Shown: piece after piece, positions 33,390-43,020 of the stretch
Layout: every line of letters begins with the position of its first letter
Numbering within the stretch: the stretch's first letter is position 1
NCBI GenBank assembly: GCA_944390825.1
Contig: CALXRG010000013.1
Coordinates: forward strand, 1-64,000
Origin: an uncultured Akkermansia sp.
Lineage (GTDB): Bacteria; Verrucomicrobiota; Verrucomicrobiia; Verrucomicrobiales; Akkermansiaceae
Length of the DNA: 64,000 nucleotides
Direction of reading: 5' to 3'
Made by a program: the position numbers and the translations under genes
Notes under the pieces: generated by a model
Seen by the model: only the letters and a program-made list of their open reading frames with translations
Databases searched by the model: none
What the model was told of the DNA's origin: nothing

Positions 33390-34847
33390 ATGGCAGAAAT
33401 TCAGCTTGGACTTACATTTGACGACGTGCTCTTGCTTCCGTGCCTGAGCTCCATTCTTCCCGGTGAGGCTGATCCTTCATCCCAGCTTTTGGCTGGTTTC
33501 CCGCTGCGCCTGCCCATTCTTTCCGCTCCGATGGATACGGTGACGGAGTCGGAGATGGCTATTGCGATGGCTCGCGAGGGCGGGTTGGGGGTGATTCACC
33601 GCAACAACCGCATCGATGATCAGGCGGCCATGGTGGCGCGGGTTAAGCGCTTCGAGAATGCAGTGATTGCCCGCCCGATCACGGTGAGCAGTGATATGCG
33701 CCTCAGCCAGGTCAAGAGTATCATGCTCGAGCACGGCTTCTCCGGCTTCCCCGTGGTGGATGCGGATAATAAGCTCGAGGGTATTATCACGGGCCGTGAT
33801 ATGCGTGTGTTTGACGGCCACGATTTGGATGTGATGTGTGTCTCTGATGTGATGACGCCTCTTGCCCGCCTGATTACGGGAGGGCCGAATACAACCCCTG
33901 AGGAGGCCCGAAAGATCCTGTACAGGAATCGCATCGAGAAGCTGCCGCTCGTGGATGAGAATGGCCGCCTCGCTGGACTGATTACGGATACGGATATCCG
34001 TAAGAGGGAGGCGTTCCAGGAGTCGACCAAGGACGAGCAGGGTCGCTTGCGCTGCGGCGCTGCTGTGGGGCCGGGCCCTGAGTTTATGGAGCGTGCCAAG
34101 GCTGTTATCGAGGCAGGGGCAGATGCTTTGTTTATTGATGCTGCTACGGGACATACCAGCCGGGTGCTGCATGTGGTCGAGAAGCTGCGCGAGCTTTCCG
34201 ACCGCCCGGTGGTGGCGGGCAATGTCGTGACCCAGGATGGCGCCCGTGACCTGATTGCTGCCGGTGCCAGTGCGATTAAGGTAGGTGTGGGCCCGGGCTC
34301 GATCTGCACGACCCGGATTATCTCCGGTGTGGGCATGCCGCAGTTTACGGCGATTCAGGAGGTGGCCAAGGTGGCCCGGCCGGCCGGTGTGACGGTGATT
34401 GCCGACGGCGGTATCCGCTACTCCGGCGATGCCGTGAAGGCTCTCGCCGCCGGTGCGGACCTGATCATGATGGGTGGTATGCTCGCCGGCTGTGAGGAAA
34501 GCCCCGGTGCGGTGGTTCATTACCAGGGCCGCAACTTCAAGACGTACCGCGGTATGGGATCGCTGGGCGCGATGCGTGCCGGCTCCAGTGACCGCTATGG
34601 TCAGAATGCCAGCGGTAAGCTGGTAGCTGAAGGTGTGGAGGCCCGTGTGCCTTACAAGGGTATGCTCGCCGATGTGATTTTCCAGCTCATGGGCGGTATT
34701 CGTTCGGGTATGGGTTATCTCGGGGCGAAGAACCTCGATGCGCTGCGTGAGCGGGCCCGCTTCGTGCGGATTACACCCGGCGGCCTGAAGGAAAGCCACC
34801 CGCACGATGTGACCATCACCCAGGAGCCGGGCAACTACAGCTGCTGA
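33390..34847 (+). CDS. guaB: Inosine-5'-monophosphate dehydrogenase
   Basis: Oxidises IMP to XMP with NAD, the committed step to GMP. The 485-residue protein has the TIM-barrel start [10 protein letters not shown], the inserted CBS pair (about residues 95-205), the catalytic Cys in [30 protein letters not shown], and the flap with [10 protein letters not shown] and the RY motif (SDRYGQ). All active-site motifs are intact. It is monocistronic, with a terminator after it, and divergent from ispE. Confidence 0.97.
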   Translation: MAEIQLGLTFDDVLLLPCLSSILPGEADPSSQLLAGFPLRLPILSAPMDTVTESEMAIAMAREGGLGVIHRNNRIDDQAAMVARVKRFENAVIARPITVSSDMRLSQVKSIMLEHGFSGFPVVDADNKLEGIITGRDMRVFDGHDLDVMCVSDVMTPLARLITGGPNTTPEEARKILYRNRIEKLPLVDENGRLAGLITDTDIRKREAFQESTKDEQGRLRCGAAVGPGPEFMERAKAVIEAGADALFIDAATGHTSRVLHVVEKLRELSDRPVVAGNVVTQDGARDLIAAGASAIKVGVGPGSICTTRIISGVGMPQFTAIQEVAKVARPAGVTVIADGGIRYSGDAVKALAAGADLIMMGGMLAGCEESPGAVVHYQGRNFKTYRGMGSLGAMRAGSSDRYGQNASGKLVAEGVEARVPYKGMLADVIFQLMGGIRSGMGYLGAKNLDALRERARFVRITPGGLKESHPHDVTITQEPGNYSC

Positions 34848-34879
34848 GTTTTCCCCGCCGCTGGGCAGGTGTTTTAAAG

Positions 34880-34912
34880 GAAAGGGAGGCCTGTTGCAGG
34901 CTTCCCTTTTCT
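34880..34912 (+). terminator. Terminator of guaB
   Basis: AAAGGGAGGCCTG and CAGGCTTCCCTTTT pair with one G:U around TTG. The following 240 bp to lepA hold GAGATGCC short repeats and the lepA promoter, no gene. Confidence 0.85.
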
Positions 34913-35115
34913 GCTGTTTGCGGCGTCGCGCTGCCGGAGATGCCGAGATGCCGAGATGCCGGCTGGGGGGGGCGCAGGCTCGCGGCTGGGGTGCGGGGTT
35001 GCTCGGTCCCAGGGGGCAGGTTTGCGGTGAATGGGCGGCGTCTGCTGGTGGTGGCGGGCTGAGTGTCGTCGCAGGAATGCGGTTGAACGGCGGAGGGATG
35101 CGGTTGTGATTTGTC

Positions 35116-35144
35116 TTGACTGATGAGTCCCGGCGGGGTATCCT
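35116..35144 (+). promoter_or_regulatory. Promoter of lepA, short leader
   Basis: TTGACT (35116-35121), 17 bp, TATCCT (35139-35144), nine bases before the ATG at 35154; the leader would be about 3 nt. Confidence 0.6.
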
Positions 35145-35153
35145 GTCGCGCGC

Positions 35154-36959
35154 ATGGGTACAGATATCAGTCTTAAACGCAACTTCTCGATTATTGCCCA
35201 CATCGACCACGGTAAGACGACGCTGTCGGACCGACTGCTGGAGTTTACCCAAACCATCGGTGAGCGCGATAAGCAGGATCAGTTGCTGGATGCCATGGAT
35301 CTGGAGCGCGAGAAGGGTATCACGATTAAGTCCCATCCTGTGACGATGCTCTACAAGGCTCAGGATGGCAAAGAGTACGAGCTTAATCTGCTGGATACTC
35401 CCGGGCACGTGGATTTCTCCTACGAGGTATCGCGTTCGCTGGCGGCTTGTGACGGTGCGGTGCTGATTGTGGACGCGGCTCAGGGCGTGGAGGCCCAGAC
35501 GCTGGCCAACATGCATCTGGCGCTTGAGCAGGGGCTTGAGATTATCCCGGTGATCAATAAGATTGATCTGCCTAGCGCTAATCTGCCGAAGGTGTACAAG
35601 CAGCTGGAGGACATCGTGTGCATCCCCCGTGAGGAGGCTGTTTTGTGCTCCGCTAAGGCGGGGATAGGAATTGATGAGTTGCTGGAGGCCATTGTCAAGC
35701 GGGTGCCGCCGCCGGCAAAACCAGAGGATGACTGCCTGCGTGCGCTGGTGTTTGACTCTGTATATGATTCCTACCGCGGTGTAGTGTCGTATGTGCGCAT
35801 GGTTAGCGGAGCAGTCTCACGGGGCATGAAGGTCAAGCTTTTTGCAACGGATACGACCTATGAGGTGAAAGAAGTGGGTGTCTTCAAGCCGAAGATGCAG
35901 GCTGTCGATCAGCTGGAGACGGGAGATGTGGGCTATATCATTGCCAACATGAAGTCCGCTGCCGATGTCAAGATCGGGGATACTTACACCAACACGCTCA
36001 ATCCGTGTCCGGAACCGCTGCCCGGGTTTAAGGAAATCCGCCCCATGGTGTTTTCCGGGATTTACCCGGTGGATTCGGCCGATTATGAAAGCCTGAAGGC
36101 CGCGATGGCCAAGCTGCAGATCAATGATGCGGCGTTTACGTATATGGGAGAGAGCTCCGTGGCTCTGGGCTTTGGTTTCCGCTGCGGTTTCCTGGGCCTG
36201 CTGCACATGGAGATTATCCAGGAGCGTCTGCGCCGGGAGTTCAACATGGACGTGATTTCCACGTATCCTTCTGTCATTTATGAAGTGACCAAGACCGATG
36301 GAACCGAAATGGTGGTGGATAATCCGAGCATCCTGCCCGAACCCCAGGAGATTAAGGAAATCCGCGAACCGGTGGTGAAGGTGTTTATCATGATTCCCAG
36401 CGATTACATCGGTGATATCATGCGCATTGTGATGGAGAAGCGCGGTGAGGTGACTCATACCGAGACGATTGATGATACGCGCGTGATGCTGACATGCCGC
36501 ATTCCGATGGCGGAGATCCTGGTGGATTTCAATGATAAGCTCAAGAGCACAACCCGCGGCTATGGTTCCATGGATTATGAGTACGATGGCTACCAGGCGG
36601 CACAGCTTGTGAAGATGGATATGATGATCGCGGGTGAGCCTGTGGACGCGTTCTCCATGATCGTGCACCGGGAGCGTGCGGAGGCTCAGGGGCGCGAGTT
36701 GGCGAACAAGCTCAAGGAGGTGATCCCCCGCCAGCTGTTCACGGTGGCGATCCAGGCGTGCATCGGCGGCAAGATTATTGCCCGTGAGAGTATATCGCCC
36801 ATGCGCAAGAACGTGACGGCCAAGTGCTACGGCGGTGACGTGACGCGCAAGCGCAAGTTGCTCGAAAAGCAGAAGGAGGGCAAGAAGCGCATGAAGGCGA
36901 TCGGTCGCGTCAATATCCCGCAGGAGGCCTTTATCAACGTGCTGAAGAGTGGCGATTAG
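35154..36959 (+). CDS. lepA: Elongation factor 4
   Basis: Translational GTPase that acts on stalled or mistranslocated ribosomes. The 601-residue protein has G1 (AHIDHGKTTLSDRLL), G2/G3 (REKGITIKS, LLDTPGHVDF), G4 (INKIDL) and the LepA-specific C-terminal domain (KNVTAKCYGGDVTRKRKLLEKQKEGKKRMK). Length and domain order are standard. It is followed by a small hairpin and a tiny lipoprotein gene. Confidence 0.97.
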   Translation: MGTDISLKRNFSIIAHIDHGKTTLSDRLLEFTQTIGERDKQDQLLDAMDLEREKGITIKSHPVTMLYKAQDGKEYELNLLDTPGHVDFSYEVSRSLAACDGAVLIVDAAQGVEAQTLANMHLALEQGLEIIPVINKIDLPSANLPKVYKQLEDIVCIPREEAVLCSAKAGIGIDELLEAIVKRVPPPAKPEDDCLRALVFDSVYDSYRGVVSYVRMVSGAVSRGMKVKLFATDTTYEVKEVGVFKPKMQAVDQLETGDVGYIIANMKSAADVKIGDTYTNTLNPCPEPLPGFKEIRPMVFSGIYPVDSADYESLKAAMAKLQINDAAFTYMGESSVALGFGFRCGFLGLLHMEIIQERLRREFNMDVISTYPSVIYEVTKTDGTEMVVDNPSILPEPQEIKEIREPVVKVFIMIPSDYIGDIMRIVMEKRGEVTHTETIDDTRVMLTCRIPMAEILVDFNDKLKSTTRGYGSMDYEYDGYQAAQLVKMDMMIAGEPVDAFSMIVHRERAEAQGRELANKLKEVIPRQLFTVAIQACIGGKIIARESISPMRKNVTAKCYGGDVTRKRKLLEKQKEGKKRMKAIGRVNIPQEAFINVLKSGD

Positions 36960-36988
36960 CCGGAGTAAGTGGCATGCACTCCGGTTTG
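36960..36988 (+). terminator. Possible terminator of lepA
   Basis: CCGGAGT and ACTCCGG pair around an 11-base loop that itself contains AGTGGCATGCACT, followed by TTTGTG. Weak T tract. Confidence 0.5.
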
Positions 36989-37049
36989 TGAGCCGGGATT
37001 AGGCTTGCCAAATGCTGAGATTTGCGTTTCAATATACCTGATTCAACAA

Positions 37050-37187
37050 ATGACGATGAAAATGATTCTGACGATGCTGGCCGGAGCCATGGCACTGGGG
37101 GTGCTCAGTTCCTGTGGTGAGTGTGATTGCAACCGCCCCAACCGGGAGTTGCTTTATGGCCCTCCCAGCAGTTCCCGCAGCTTCTGA
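37050..37187 (+). CDS. Tiny lipoprotein with paired cysteines
   Basis: A 45-residue product (43 if the second ATG at 37056 is used). MKMILTMLAGAMALGVLSSC is a full lipoprotein signal with lipobox LSSC, leaving a mature peptide of about 25 residues that starts CGECDCNRPN and ends PPSSSRSF. TTGCCA with 17 bp and TTCAAT upstream may be its promoter. The size resembles entericidin-like small lipoproteins, but no family was recognised. It lies between lepA and hflX. Confidence 0.6.
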   Translation: MTMKMILTMLAGAMALGVLSSCGECDCNRPNRELLYGPPSSSRSF

Positions 37188-37338
37188 GGAGTGCCCGGTG
37201 GTGGGGTGTTGCCCGCTTCCGTGGTGAATCCTGCCTGTAACCGCTAAGCAACCGCTATCGGCTTCTAAGAACGGCTGTCTGCTCCTATTCGTCGCTATTG
37301 GTTTGCTGTCTGCGGCCAGATTTCCCCCTTTCACGAAA

Positions 37339-38649
37339 ATGTCTTTTGAGATCCGAGAAAAGCCCGAAATGGTTGAGCGTGCCCTGCTGGTCGGCTTGGG
37401 CATGCCCGGTGAGTCGCGCCGTGAGCGGCAGGCTCTGCTGGCTGAGTTGCAGGACTTGGTGCAGAATCTGGGAATCGGGATTGTAGGCAGTTTGCTTGAG
37501 TATACGCGGGAAATCCAGGCGAAATACCTTTGTGGTATCGGTAAGGCGATAGAGATCCAGCAGCGGGCAATTGAATTGGATGCCGATTGTGTGATTTTTG
37601 ACAACCTGCTTTCCCCGTCCCAGCAGCGCGAGTGGGAGAAACTGCTCAATGTGACGGTAATCGACCGTGAGGAGGTGATCCTGGACATTTTCGCCAAGCG
37701 CGCACGCACGCGCGAGGCGGTGATGCAGGTGGACCTTGCCCGCATGCAGTATGCCTTGCCCCGTATGGCCGGTATGTGGAAGCACCTTGACCGTCAGCGC
37801 GGCGGTTCCGGTGGCGGTAAGGGCGGAGGGGCTGCTGCCCGCGGTGAGGGTGAGAAGCAGATTGAGGTCGACCGCCGTCTTGCCCGTGATCGCATCGAGG
37901 CGATTCGTTCGGAGTTGGAGATTGTGCGCCGGCAGCGCGGCACCCAGCGCAAGGAGCGTACCCGCCAGGGGATTCCCGCAGCTGCAATTGTGGGGTATAC
38001 CAACGCCGGTAAGTCGTCGCTGCTTAATCTCATGAGTGGTGCCGGCGTGCTGGCTCAGGATATTTTGTTCGCGACGCTGGAGACGACCAGTCGCAAGATT
38101 GAACTGCCGGACGGTCAGCCCCTGGTGCTGACGGATACGGTCGGCTTCATCCGCAATCTTCCCCATCGGTTGGTAGAGGCGTTCAAGTCGACGCTGGAGG
38201 AGGCCACGATGGCTGATTTCCTCATCCAGGTGGTCGATGCCAGTGACCCGGAGGCTCTGCGTCACTACGAGACGACTTGCGAGGTGCTGGCCGGGCTGGG
38301 GGCCGCAGAGAAACCGATGGTGGTCGTCTGGAACAAGATTGACCTGATTCCGCCTGAGTTGAGAGAGGAAACGCTGGCCGCGCTGCGCGGCAAAGTGACC
38401 TGTCCCAGCTTGAGCATGAGTGTGCGCGAATCCCGCGGCGTGGATGACCTGCTGGCTGCCTGCGTGCAGATGCTCTCACATCGTGTGTCCACGGCCCGCT
38501 ACCGCATCCCGCTGGCAGAGAGCCGCTACATTGCCATCATGTACCGTGACGGGAAGGTGCTCAGCACGGAGTATGAGGGAAATGACGCGATCGTCGAGGC
38601 GATCTTGCCCAAAGAGTTTGCCGCGCGCATGGAGCGCTACCGTATTTAA
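37339..38649 (+). CDS. hflX: GTPase HflX
   Basis: Ribosome-splitting GTPase induced by heat in other bacteria. The 436-residue protein has the N-terminal HflX domain (GIGIVGSLLEYTREIQAKYLCGIGK), the glycine-rich hinge (RGGSGGGKGGGAAARGEGE, as in the family), and the G domain (IVGYTNAGKSSLLNLM, LTDTVGFIRNLPH, VWNKIDLIP). The ATG at 37339 is preferred to the in-frame TTG at 37303. No clear promoter was seen. Confidence 0.94.
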   Translation: MSFEIREKPEMVERALLVGLGMPGESRRERQALLAELQDLVQNLGIGIVGSLLEYTREIQAKYLCGIGKAIEIQQRAIELDADCVIFDNLLSPSQQREWEKLLNVTVIDREEVILDIFAKRARTREAVMQVDLARMQYALPRMAGMWKHLDRQRGGSGGGKGGGAAARGEGEKQIEVDRRLARDRIEAIRSELEIVRRQRGTQRKERTRQGIPAAAIVGYTNAGKSSLLNLMSGAGVLAQDILFATLETTSRKIELPDGQPLVLTDTVGFIRNLPHRLVEAFKSTLEEATMADFLIQVVDASDPEALRHYETTCEVLAGLGAAEKPMVVVWNKIDLIPPELREETLAALRGKVTCPSLSMSVRESRGVDDLLAACVQMLSHRVSTARYRIPLAESRYIAIMYRDGKVLSTEYEGNDAIVEAILPKEFAARMERYRI

Positions 38650-38684
38650 CTGACATTTTCAATATAATACAACCAGTCACCGCC

Positions 38685-39338
38685 ATGATGAAGCCAACAT
38701 CTGCGTTTTGCTCCGCTGTCTGCTGCGTTTTGTCCCTTCTGATTCTGTCATGCTCGACTCAGTCAGCGCGGGCTAAATGGGAACGCGAAGGGGATCGCCT
38801 CGAGGAAGCAACCCGCCATAAAAAGGTGGCTTCTACCTTTGAAGGCTTTATCAGCAGCCCCTCCTACCGCAACAGCCGCGATATGTGGCGGGGAGCTGCC
38901 CTGGAGCAATACAATCCGAAGAAGTCATACGTGGAGATTTTGCTCGGTGTTCAGCGCGGACGCCTGTACATCAATGGCATGATTGCGATGGACTTCCCGA
39001 TTTGCAGCGGGCGTGTCGGTGGACATGAAACTCCCAAAGGATCTTTCCGTATCTCGGAGAAGATCCGGGATTACCGCTCTAACCTCTACGGAAGTTTTGT
39101 GAACTCGGCAGGAAAGGTCGTGAAGTATAATGTGAGCGCGTCGGATGCCCGGCCGGCCGGAACGACGTTCCGCGGTGCTGAGATGCCGTACTGGATGCGT
39201 TTCAATGGTGCTGTGGGTATGCACGTGGGCAGTGTTCACCGCGAAGGTCAGTCCCATGGTTGTGTGCGCGTCCCCGTGGAGGCTTGTGAGATTTTGTTCA
39301 ACAAGCTGGCGGTGGGGTCCCGCGTGATTGTAAAGTGA
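38685..39338 (+). CDS. L,D-transpeptidase (YkuD) lipoprotein
   Basis: Predicted peptidoglycan cross-linking or lipoprotein-attaching enzyme of 217 residues. MMKPTSAFCSAVCCVLSLLILSC is a lipoprotein signal. The catalytic domain has FPICSGRVGGHETPKGSFRI and the active-site motif MHVGSVHREGQSHGCVRVP, with catalytic Cys after S-H-G. A charged helix follows the signal. TATAAT lies 16 bases before the start (38663-38668) without a good -35. A second L,D-transpeptidase is at 45.7 kb. Confidence 0.9.
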   Translation: MMKPTSAFCSAVCCVLSLLILSCSTQSARAKWEREGDRLEEATRHKKVASTFEGFISSPSYRNSRDMWRGAALEQYNPKKSYVEILLGVQRGRLYINGMIAMDFPICSGRVGGHETPKGSFRISEKIRDYRSNLYGSFVNSAGKVVKYNVSASDARPAGTTFRGAEMPYWMRFNGAVGMHVGSVHREGQSHGCVRVPVEACEILFNKLAVGSRVIVK

Positions 39339-39471
39339 GGTTATCAAGTGAGGAACAGTCCACCCGGTAGAGCCGGAGCGGCAGGCGGTTTTTCTTGTGC
39401 GGTTCTATCTGTCGGCGTTTGGTCTGATGCTATGCTCACGAAAATTATTCCGGCTTTGCGAGGCTTTCGTC

Positions 39472-39500
39472 TTGACAGAGGCCGGCTTTTTTCTTAGCAT
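39472..39500 (+). promoter_or_regulatory. Promoter of ugd, short leader
   Basis: TTGACA (39472-39477), 17 bp, TAGCAT (39495-39500), eleven bases before the ATG at 39512. CCGGC (39450) and GCCGG (39481) with a following T run may form a terminator for the upstream gene across this promoter. Confidence 0.65.
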
Positions 39501-39511
39501 GGCTTAGCCTC

Positions 39512-40852
39512 ATGAAACTGGCAATTATAGGAACCGGATATGTTGGCCTGACGACAGGAACGTGCTTCGCGGAGGTCGGGCACCACGTGATTTGCGTCGA
39601 TAACAACGTCTCCAAGGTGGAGGCCCTCAAGAAAGGCAAGATGCCCATCTACGAGCCGGAGTTGGAGGAGCTGATTCTTTCTAATGTGTCTGCCGGACGT
39701 CTTCATTTTACGACGGATTTGAACGAGGCTGTGGCAAAGAGTGATATTATCTTTATCGCGGTGCCAACGCCACCCCATGAGGATGGCTCCGTGGATTTGT
39801 CGTACATTGAGGCGGTATCTCAGGAGATTGCTCAGGCGCTGAAGCCGGAGTTCGGGTATCGCATTATTGTGGATAAGTCGACGGTGCCTGTCAGTACGGG
39901 AGGCAAGGTGTCGCAGGTGATCGAGCGGTATGCGCAGGGGGCGGTGGATGTCGATGTTGTGTCCAATCCGGAGTTCCTTCGCGAGGGCTCAGCTGTGAAG
40001 GACCTGATGCACCCGGACCGTGTGGTGATCGGCGCGGATTCGCAGCGTGCGATGGATATGATGAAGCGTGTGTATCAGCCGTTTGATGCCCCTATTGTCG
40101 AGGTTGATTTGGCGTCTGCGGAGTTGATTAAGCATGCGGCCAATTCTTTCCTGGCTCTCAAGATTTCTTACATCAATGCTGTTTCGGCTGTCTGTGAAAA
40201 GGCCGGTGCGGATGTGAATCTGGTGGCGAAGGGTATTGGTATGGATAAGCGTATTTCTGCGCATTTCCTTAATGCCGGGTTGGGTTATGGCGGGTCTTGC
40301 TTCCCGAAGGATGTCAAGGGCTTTATCCATATTGCCGATCAGCTGGGCGCACCTCTGAATTTGCTTAAGGAGGTGGAGACTATTAATGCACACCAGATGA
40401 CCCATTTCCTTGACCGTGTGCGGGAGAAGCTTTGGGTCCTCCGTAATAAGAAGATTGCGGTGTGGGGTATTGCTTTCAAGCAGAATACGGATGATGTCCG
40501 TGAGTCTGTCGCCGTCAAGATGATTAAGGCTCTCTGCGATGAGGGGGCTGAGGTCTCCGCGTATGACCCGAAGGCGATGGAGACGGGTGCCGCGGCGCTG
40601 GAGGGCTATCCTGTCCGTTTCTGCCCGGATTTGTACAGTTGCGCGCAGGATGCGGAGGTGATTATCGTGGCGACGGAGTGGAAGGAGTTCGCTATGGCGG
40701 ATTTCCAGCGCCTCCGCAAGCTGGTGCGTCTGCCGATTATTTTCGACGGCCGTAATCTGCTGAATCCGGATAATGTGCTGTATGCAGGCTTTGAGTACCA
40801 CTCGGTAGGCAGAAGAAGCCTCTATCCTGAGACGGCTGAGGGACTTGCATAA
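39512..40852 (+). CDS. ugd: UDP-glucose 6-dehydrogenase
   Basis: Oxidises UDP-glucose to UDP-glucuronate for polysaccharide synthesis. The 446-residue protein has the NAD loop KLAIIGTGYVGLTTGTCFAE, FIAVPTPPHEDG, the catalytic cysteine in GLGYGGSCFPKDVKG (about residue 264), and the C-terminal UDP-binding domain (VWGIAFKQNTDDVRESVAV). The family's conserved Lys and Asn in AANSFLALKISYINA are present. UDP-mannuronate-type relatives cannot be fully excluded. A GT2 synthase lies 3 kb away. Confidence 0.94.
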   Translation: MKLAIIGTGYVGLTTGTCFAEVGHHVICVDNNVSKVEALKKGKMPIYEPELEELILSNVSAGRLHFTTDLNEAVAKSDIIFIAVPTPPHEDGSVDLSYIEAVSQEIAQALKPEFGYRIIVDKSTVPVSTGGKVSQVIERYAQGAVDVDVVSNPEFLREGSAVKDLMHPDRVVIGADSQRAMDMMKRVYQPFDAPIVEVDLASAELIKHAANSFLALKISYINAVSAVCEKAGADVNLVAKGIGMDKRISAHFLNAGLGYGGSCFPKDVKGFIHIADQLGAPLNLLKEVETINAHQMTHFLDRVREKLWVLRNKKIAVWGIAFKQNTDDVRESVAVKMIKALCDEGAEVSAYDPKAMETGAAALEGYPVRFCPDLYSCAQDAEVIIVATEWKEFAMADFQRLRKLVRLPIIFDGRNLLNPDNVLYAGFEYHSVGRRSLYPETAEGLA

Positions 40853-40887
40853 GGGGTTCCGGTTGTCAGTCCTGCTTTTTCATCACA

Positions 40888-40925
40888 AACCCCCGCGGTG
40901 CCAGGGCCCGTGGGGGGGTGTTGTT
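40888..40925. terminator. Bidirectional terminator between ugd and the VC0807-like gene
   Basis: CCCCCGCGG and CCGTGGGGG pair with one mismatch around TGCCAGGGC. The genes on both sides converge here; the minus side ends in TTTGTG. Confidence 0.6.
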
Positions 40926-41047
40926 GAGAGGGGAAGGTGTGGGCGTTTTTAGGGAGGAGGGCTTGGCGGGCACGGGAGGTACTTGGCGGGCGCGTGGGTG
41001 CGGCGGTGTTTTGGCGTGGTCGGGCGTGGCTTGTTTGCCCGGCTGGG

Positions 41048-41785
41048 CTATTTGGCTATCAGAACCCGGTCGCTGCCGGTCAGTCGCTCCAGGCGGGAGA
41101 TCAGGTAGCGGATGACGCAGAAGAGGGTGATGAACAGTGGAATGCCGATGATGAGGTAGCCGTACCAGGTCATGTTGCTGACGGCGTAGTTGTAGGCGAT
41201 GGGTTGCTCGGCAGGGGGGGCTTCCAGTACGGGGAGTAAGAAGTGGAGGGCGAGTAGGAAGTTGGCGGCAGCTGAGGCAAAGAGTGAGCCGGCTGTCATC
41301 AGACTGGCCCGGAAGAGGGTTTTGTCGTATTGGGGTTGCAGTCCGTGCCGGGTGATGCATTGCTCGATGTGCGGGATGTCGAAGATGGCGTCGGAGTAGA
41401 TGAAGACGCGCAGCATGGAGGTCGGGCTTTTGGTGGAGATGATCATGATGCCGCCCAGCAGCAGGGGGATGATGGCTTCCTTGGCTGCGTACCACCAGGG
41501 GGTGTCGGGGCGTATGGCTTCGCTGTTCCCTGTGTTGGCGTAGAAGGTGACGATGGCTGTGAGGATGGTGCCGGCCAGTCCCATGAAGGTGACGGGATCT
41601 ATTTTGCGGCTGCTGATGTAGCTGTGGATGCCGCAGGCCAGGGGGAGGGAAAGGGCTGCGATGATGGCTGCTGTGGGTCCGAGTTCGTAGATGGCGTCTC
41701 CGTGTTTGGAGCAGTGATCCAGGATGATGACCGGTGCCAGTACGCTTAGGACGACGTTGAGCAGACTTTGTGTGCCTTTGTCCAT
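41048..41785 (-). CDS. Membrane protein, VC0807-like
   Basis: A 245-residue protein with about six hydrophobic segments. The pattern VLAPVIILDHCSKHGDAIYELGPTAA, then LPLACGIHSYI, KIDPVTFMGLAGTIL and KEAIIPLLLGGIMIIS matches the VC0807 family, whose function is not known. It is immediately upstream of the convergent terminator and 6 bp after rpe on the same strand, so rpe and this gene are probably one operon. Confidence 0.72.
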   Translation of the reverse strand: MDKGTQSLLNVVLSVLAPVIILDHCSKHGDAIYELGPTAAIIAALSLPLACGIHSYISSRKIDPVTFMGLAGTILTAIVTFYANTGNSEAIRPDTPWWYAAKEAIIPLLLGGIMIISTKSPTSMLRVFIYSDAIFDIPHIEQCITRHGLQPQYDKTLFRASLMTAGSLFASAAANFLLALHFLLPVLEAPPAEQPIAYNYAVSNMTWYGYLIIGIPLFITLFCVIRYLISRLERLTGSDRVLIAK

Positions 41786-41790
41786 GGCGG

Positions 41791-42441
41791 TTACTTCATG
41801 GAACGGATGGCGGCTGCCATGTCCGGTGCTTTGAAGGTGGAGGAGCCGGCGACCAGACAGTCGGCTCCGGCTTGCCGGCAGAGGGGGGCTTGCCGGGGGC
41901 CGATCCCGCCGTCCATTTGGATGAGGTAATGGAGGTCGCGCTGTGTGCGCTGTGCGTCGAGGAAGCGTACTTTGTCCAGGACGTGTTCCATGAAGCTTTG
42001 GCCTCCAAAGCCGGGGACGACGCTCATCACCAGGATCATGTCGGCTTCGGTGAGGTAGGGCAGAAGCTTGCTGACGGGGGTGGCGGGGTTGATGGCAAGC
42101 CCGGCCTGGGCGCCGCCTGTACGGATGGCGGCCAGGGTGGTGCGGAGGTCGATGTGGCCTTCGCGTTCGACGTGGATGGTGATCATGTTCATGCCGGCTT
42201 TGAGGAAGCGGGGCAGGTAGTGATCCGGTGCGTCGATCATGAGGTGGGCATCCAGGTAGGCGTCGGCGGGTACGCTGGCCCGGATGGCAGCGCAGATGTC
42301 GGGCCCGAAGGAGATGTTGTCCACGAAGGAGCCGTCCATGACGTCCAGGTGCAGCCAGTCGGCTCCGGCTTGCAGTGCCCGGTTGGCTTCCCGGCTTATG
42401 TGGCGGAAGTCACAGGCTAGCATCGAGGGGGCTATGAGCAT
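41791..42441 (-). CDS. rpe: Ribulose-phosphate 3-epimerase
   Basis: Interconverts ribulose 5-phosphate and xylulose 5-phosphate. The 216-residue TIM barrel has APSMLACDF, LHLDVMDGSFVDNISFGP, DAHLMID, VMSVVPGFGGQSFME and QMDGGI, giving the metal ligands (His, Asp) and the two catalytic aspartates. Complete and of normal length. A long 5' leader is predicted. Confidence 0.96.
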   Translation of the reverse strand: MLIAPSMLACDFRHISREANRALQAGADWLHLDVMDGSFVDNISFGPDICAAIRASVPADAYLDAHLMIDAPDHYLPRFLKAGMNMITIHVEREGHIDLRTTLAAIRTGGAQAGLAINPATPVSKLLPYLTEADMILVMSVVPGFGGQSFMEHVLDKVRFLDAQRTQRDLHYLIQMDGGIGPRQAPLCRQAGADCLVAGSSTFKAPDMAAAIRSMK

Positions 42442-42584
42442 GGTGTGTCGTTGGGGGTGAATGGGTGAGGTTTGGGTGGGGGCTGCGTGATGGTGAGGCT
42501 ATGAGTAAGGCTATGAGTGAGGCTGTTTGTGCGGAGGGCCTTGTGTGTGCGGTTCTGCCCCCGGGAGGTTTGCGTGGAGAGCTT

Positions 42585-42614
42585 ACTATACCGGGAGGGG
42601 ATGTGCAAGTGCAA
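42585..42614 (-). promoter_or_regulatory. Promoter of rpe with long leader
   Basis: On the minus strand TTGCAC (42614-42609), 18 bp, TATAGT (42590-42585). It implies a leader of about 137 nt, which contains a GGCTATGAGT direct repeat. Confidence 0.5.
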
Positions 42615-42624
42615 TTGTTGCGTG

Positions 42625-43020
42625 TTAGCGGTCTTTGAGTGTTCTTTTGGGAAATCGCAGCGGGGGGGTGATGAAGGGGGTGTTGGTTTGGTCTATGCCG
42701 AAGAGGCGCAGCTCGACGTTTGTGGGGAGGGTGCCGAAGTCGTGGCAGCCTGAGAGGCTGAAGATGCTGCCGCTTTCCAGTACGGGGCGTTCGTTGAAGA
42801 GTTTTTGGGCTTCGATGATGCGGGTGATGCCGCTGTTTTCGCTCAGCATCCATTTGCGGCCCAGAAGTTTTATTCCGGTGCGGGAGGTGTTGACGAGGTT
42901 GATCCGGAAGATGAGGCGGTATGCCGGGGCGGGGGGGCGGGCGAGCTGCATGGCGGCGAGCGCGATTTCCATGTGGAGGAAATCGCGCTCGGGGAGGGGG
43001 GTGGCTCGTTTAGTGCTCAT
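42625..43020 (-). CDS. ApaG-domain protein
   Basis: A 131-residue protein with an Ig-like ApaG/DUF525 fold: YRLIFRINLVNTSRTGIKLLGRKWMLSENSG corresponds to the beta-strands around the R-x-W motif, and QKLFNERPVLESGSIFSLSGC to the P-x-L-x-P-G turn. ApaG proteins bind pyrophosphate-like ligands and are of uncertain function. The start overlaps the end of the upstream secreted-protein gene by 11 bp, which suggests translational coupling. Confidence 0.78.
   Translation of the reverse strand: MSTKRATPLPERDFLHMEIALAAMQLARPPAPAYRLIFRINLVNTSRTGIKLLGRKWMLSENSGITRIIEAQKLFNERPVLESGSIFSLSGCHDFGTLPTNVELRLFGIDQTNTPFITPPLRFPKRTLKDR

Noticed and set aside
34936..34962. GAGATGCC repeated three times after guaB
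   Set aside because: It is a very short slippage-type repeat with no structure or partner sequence.
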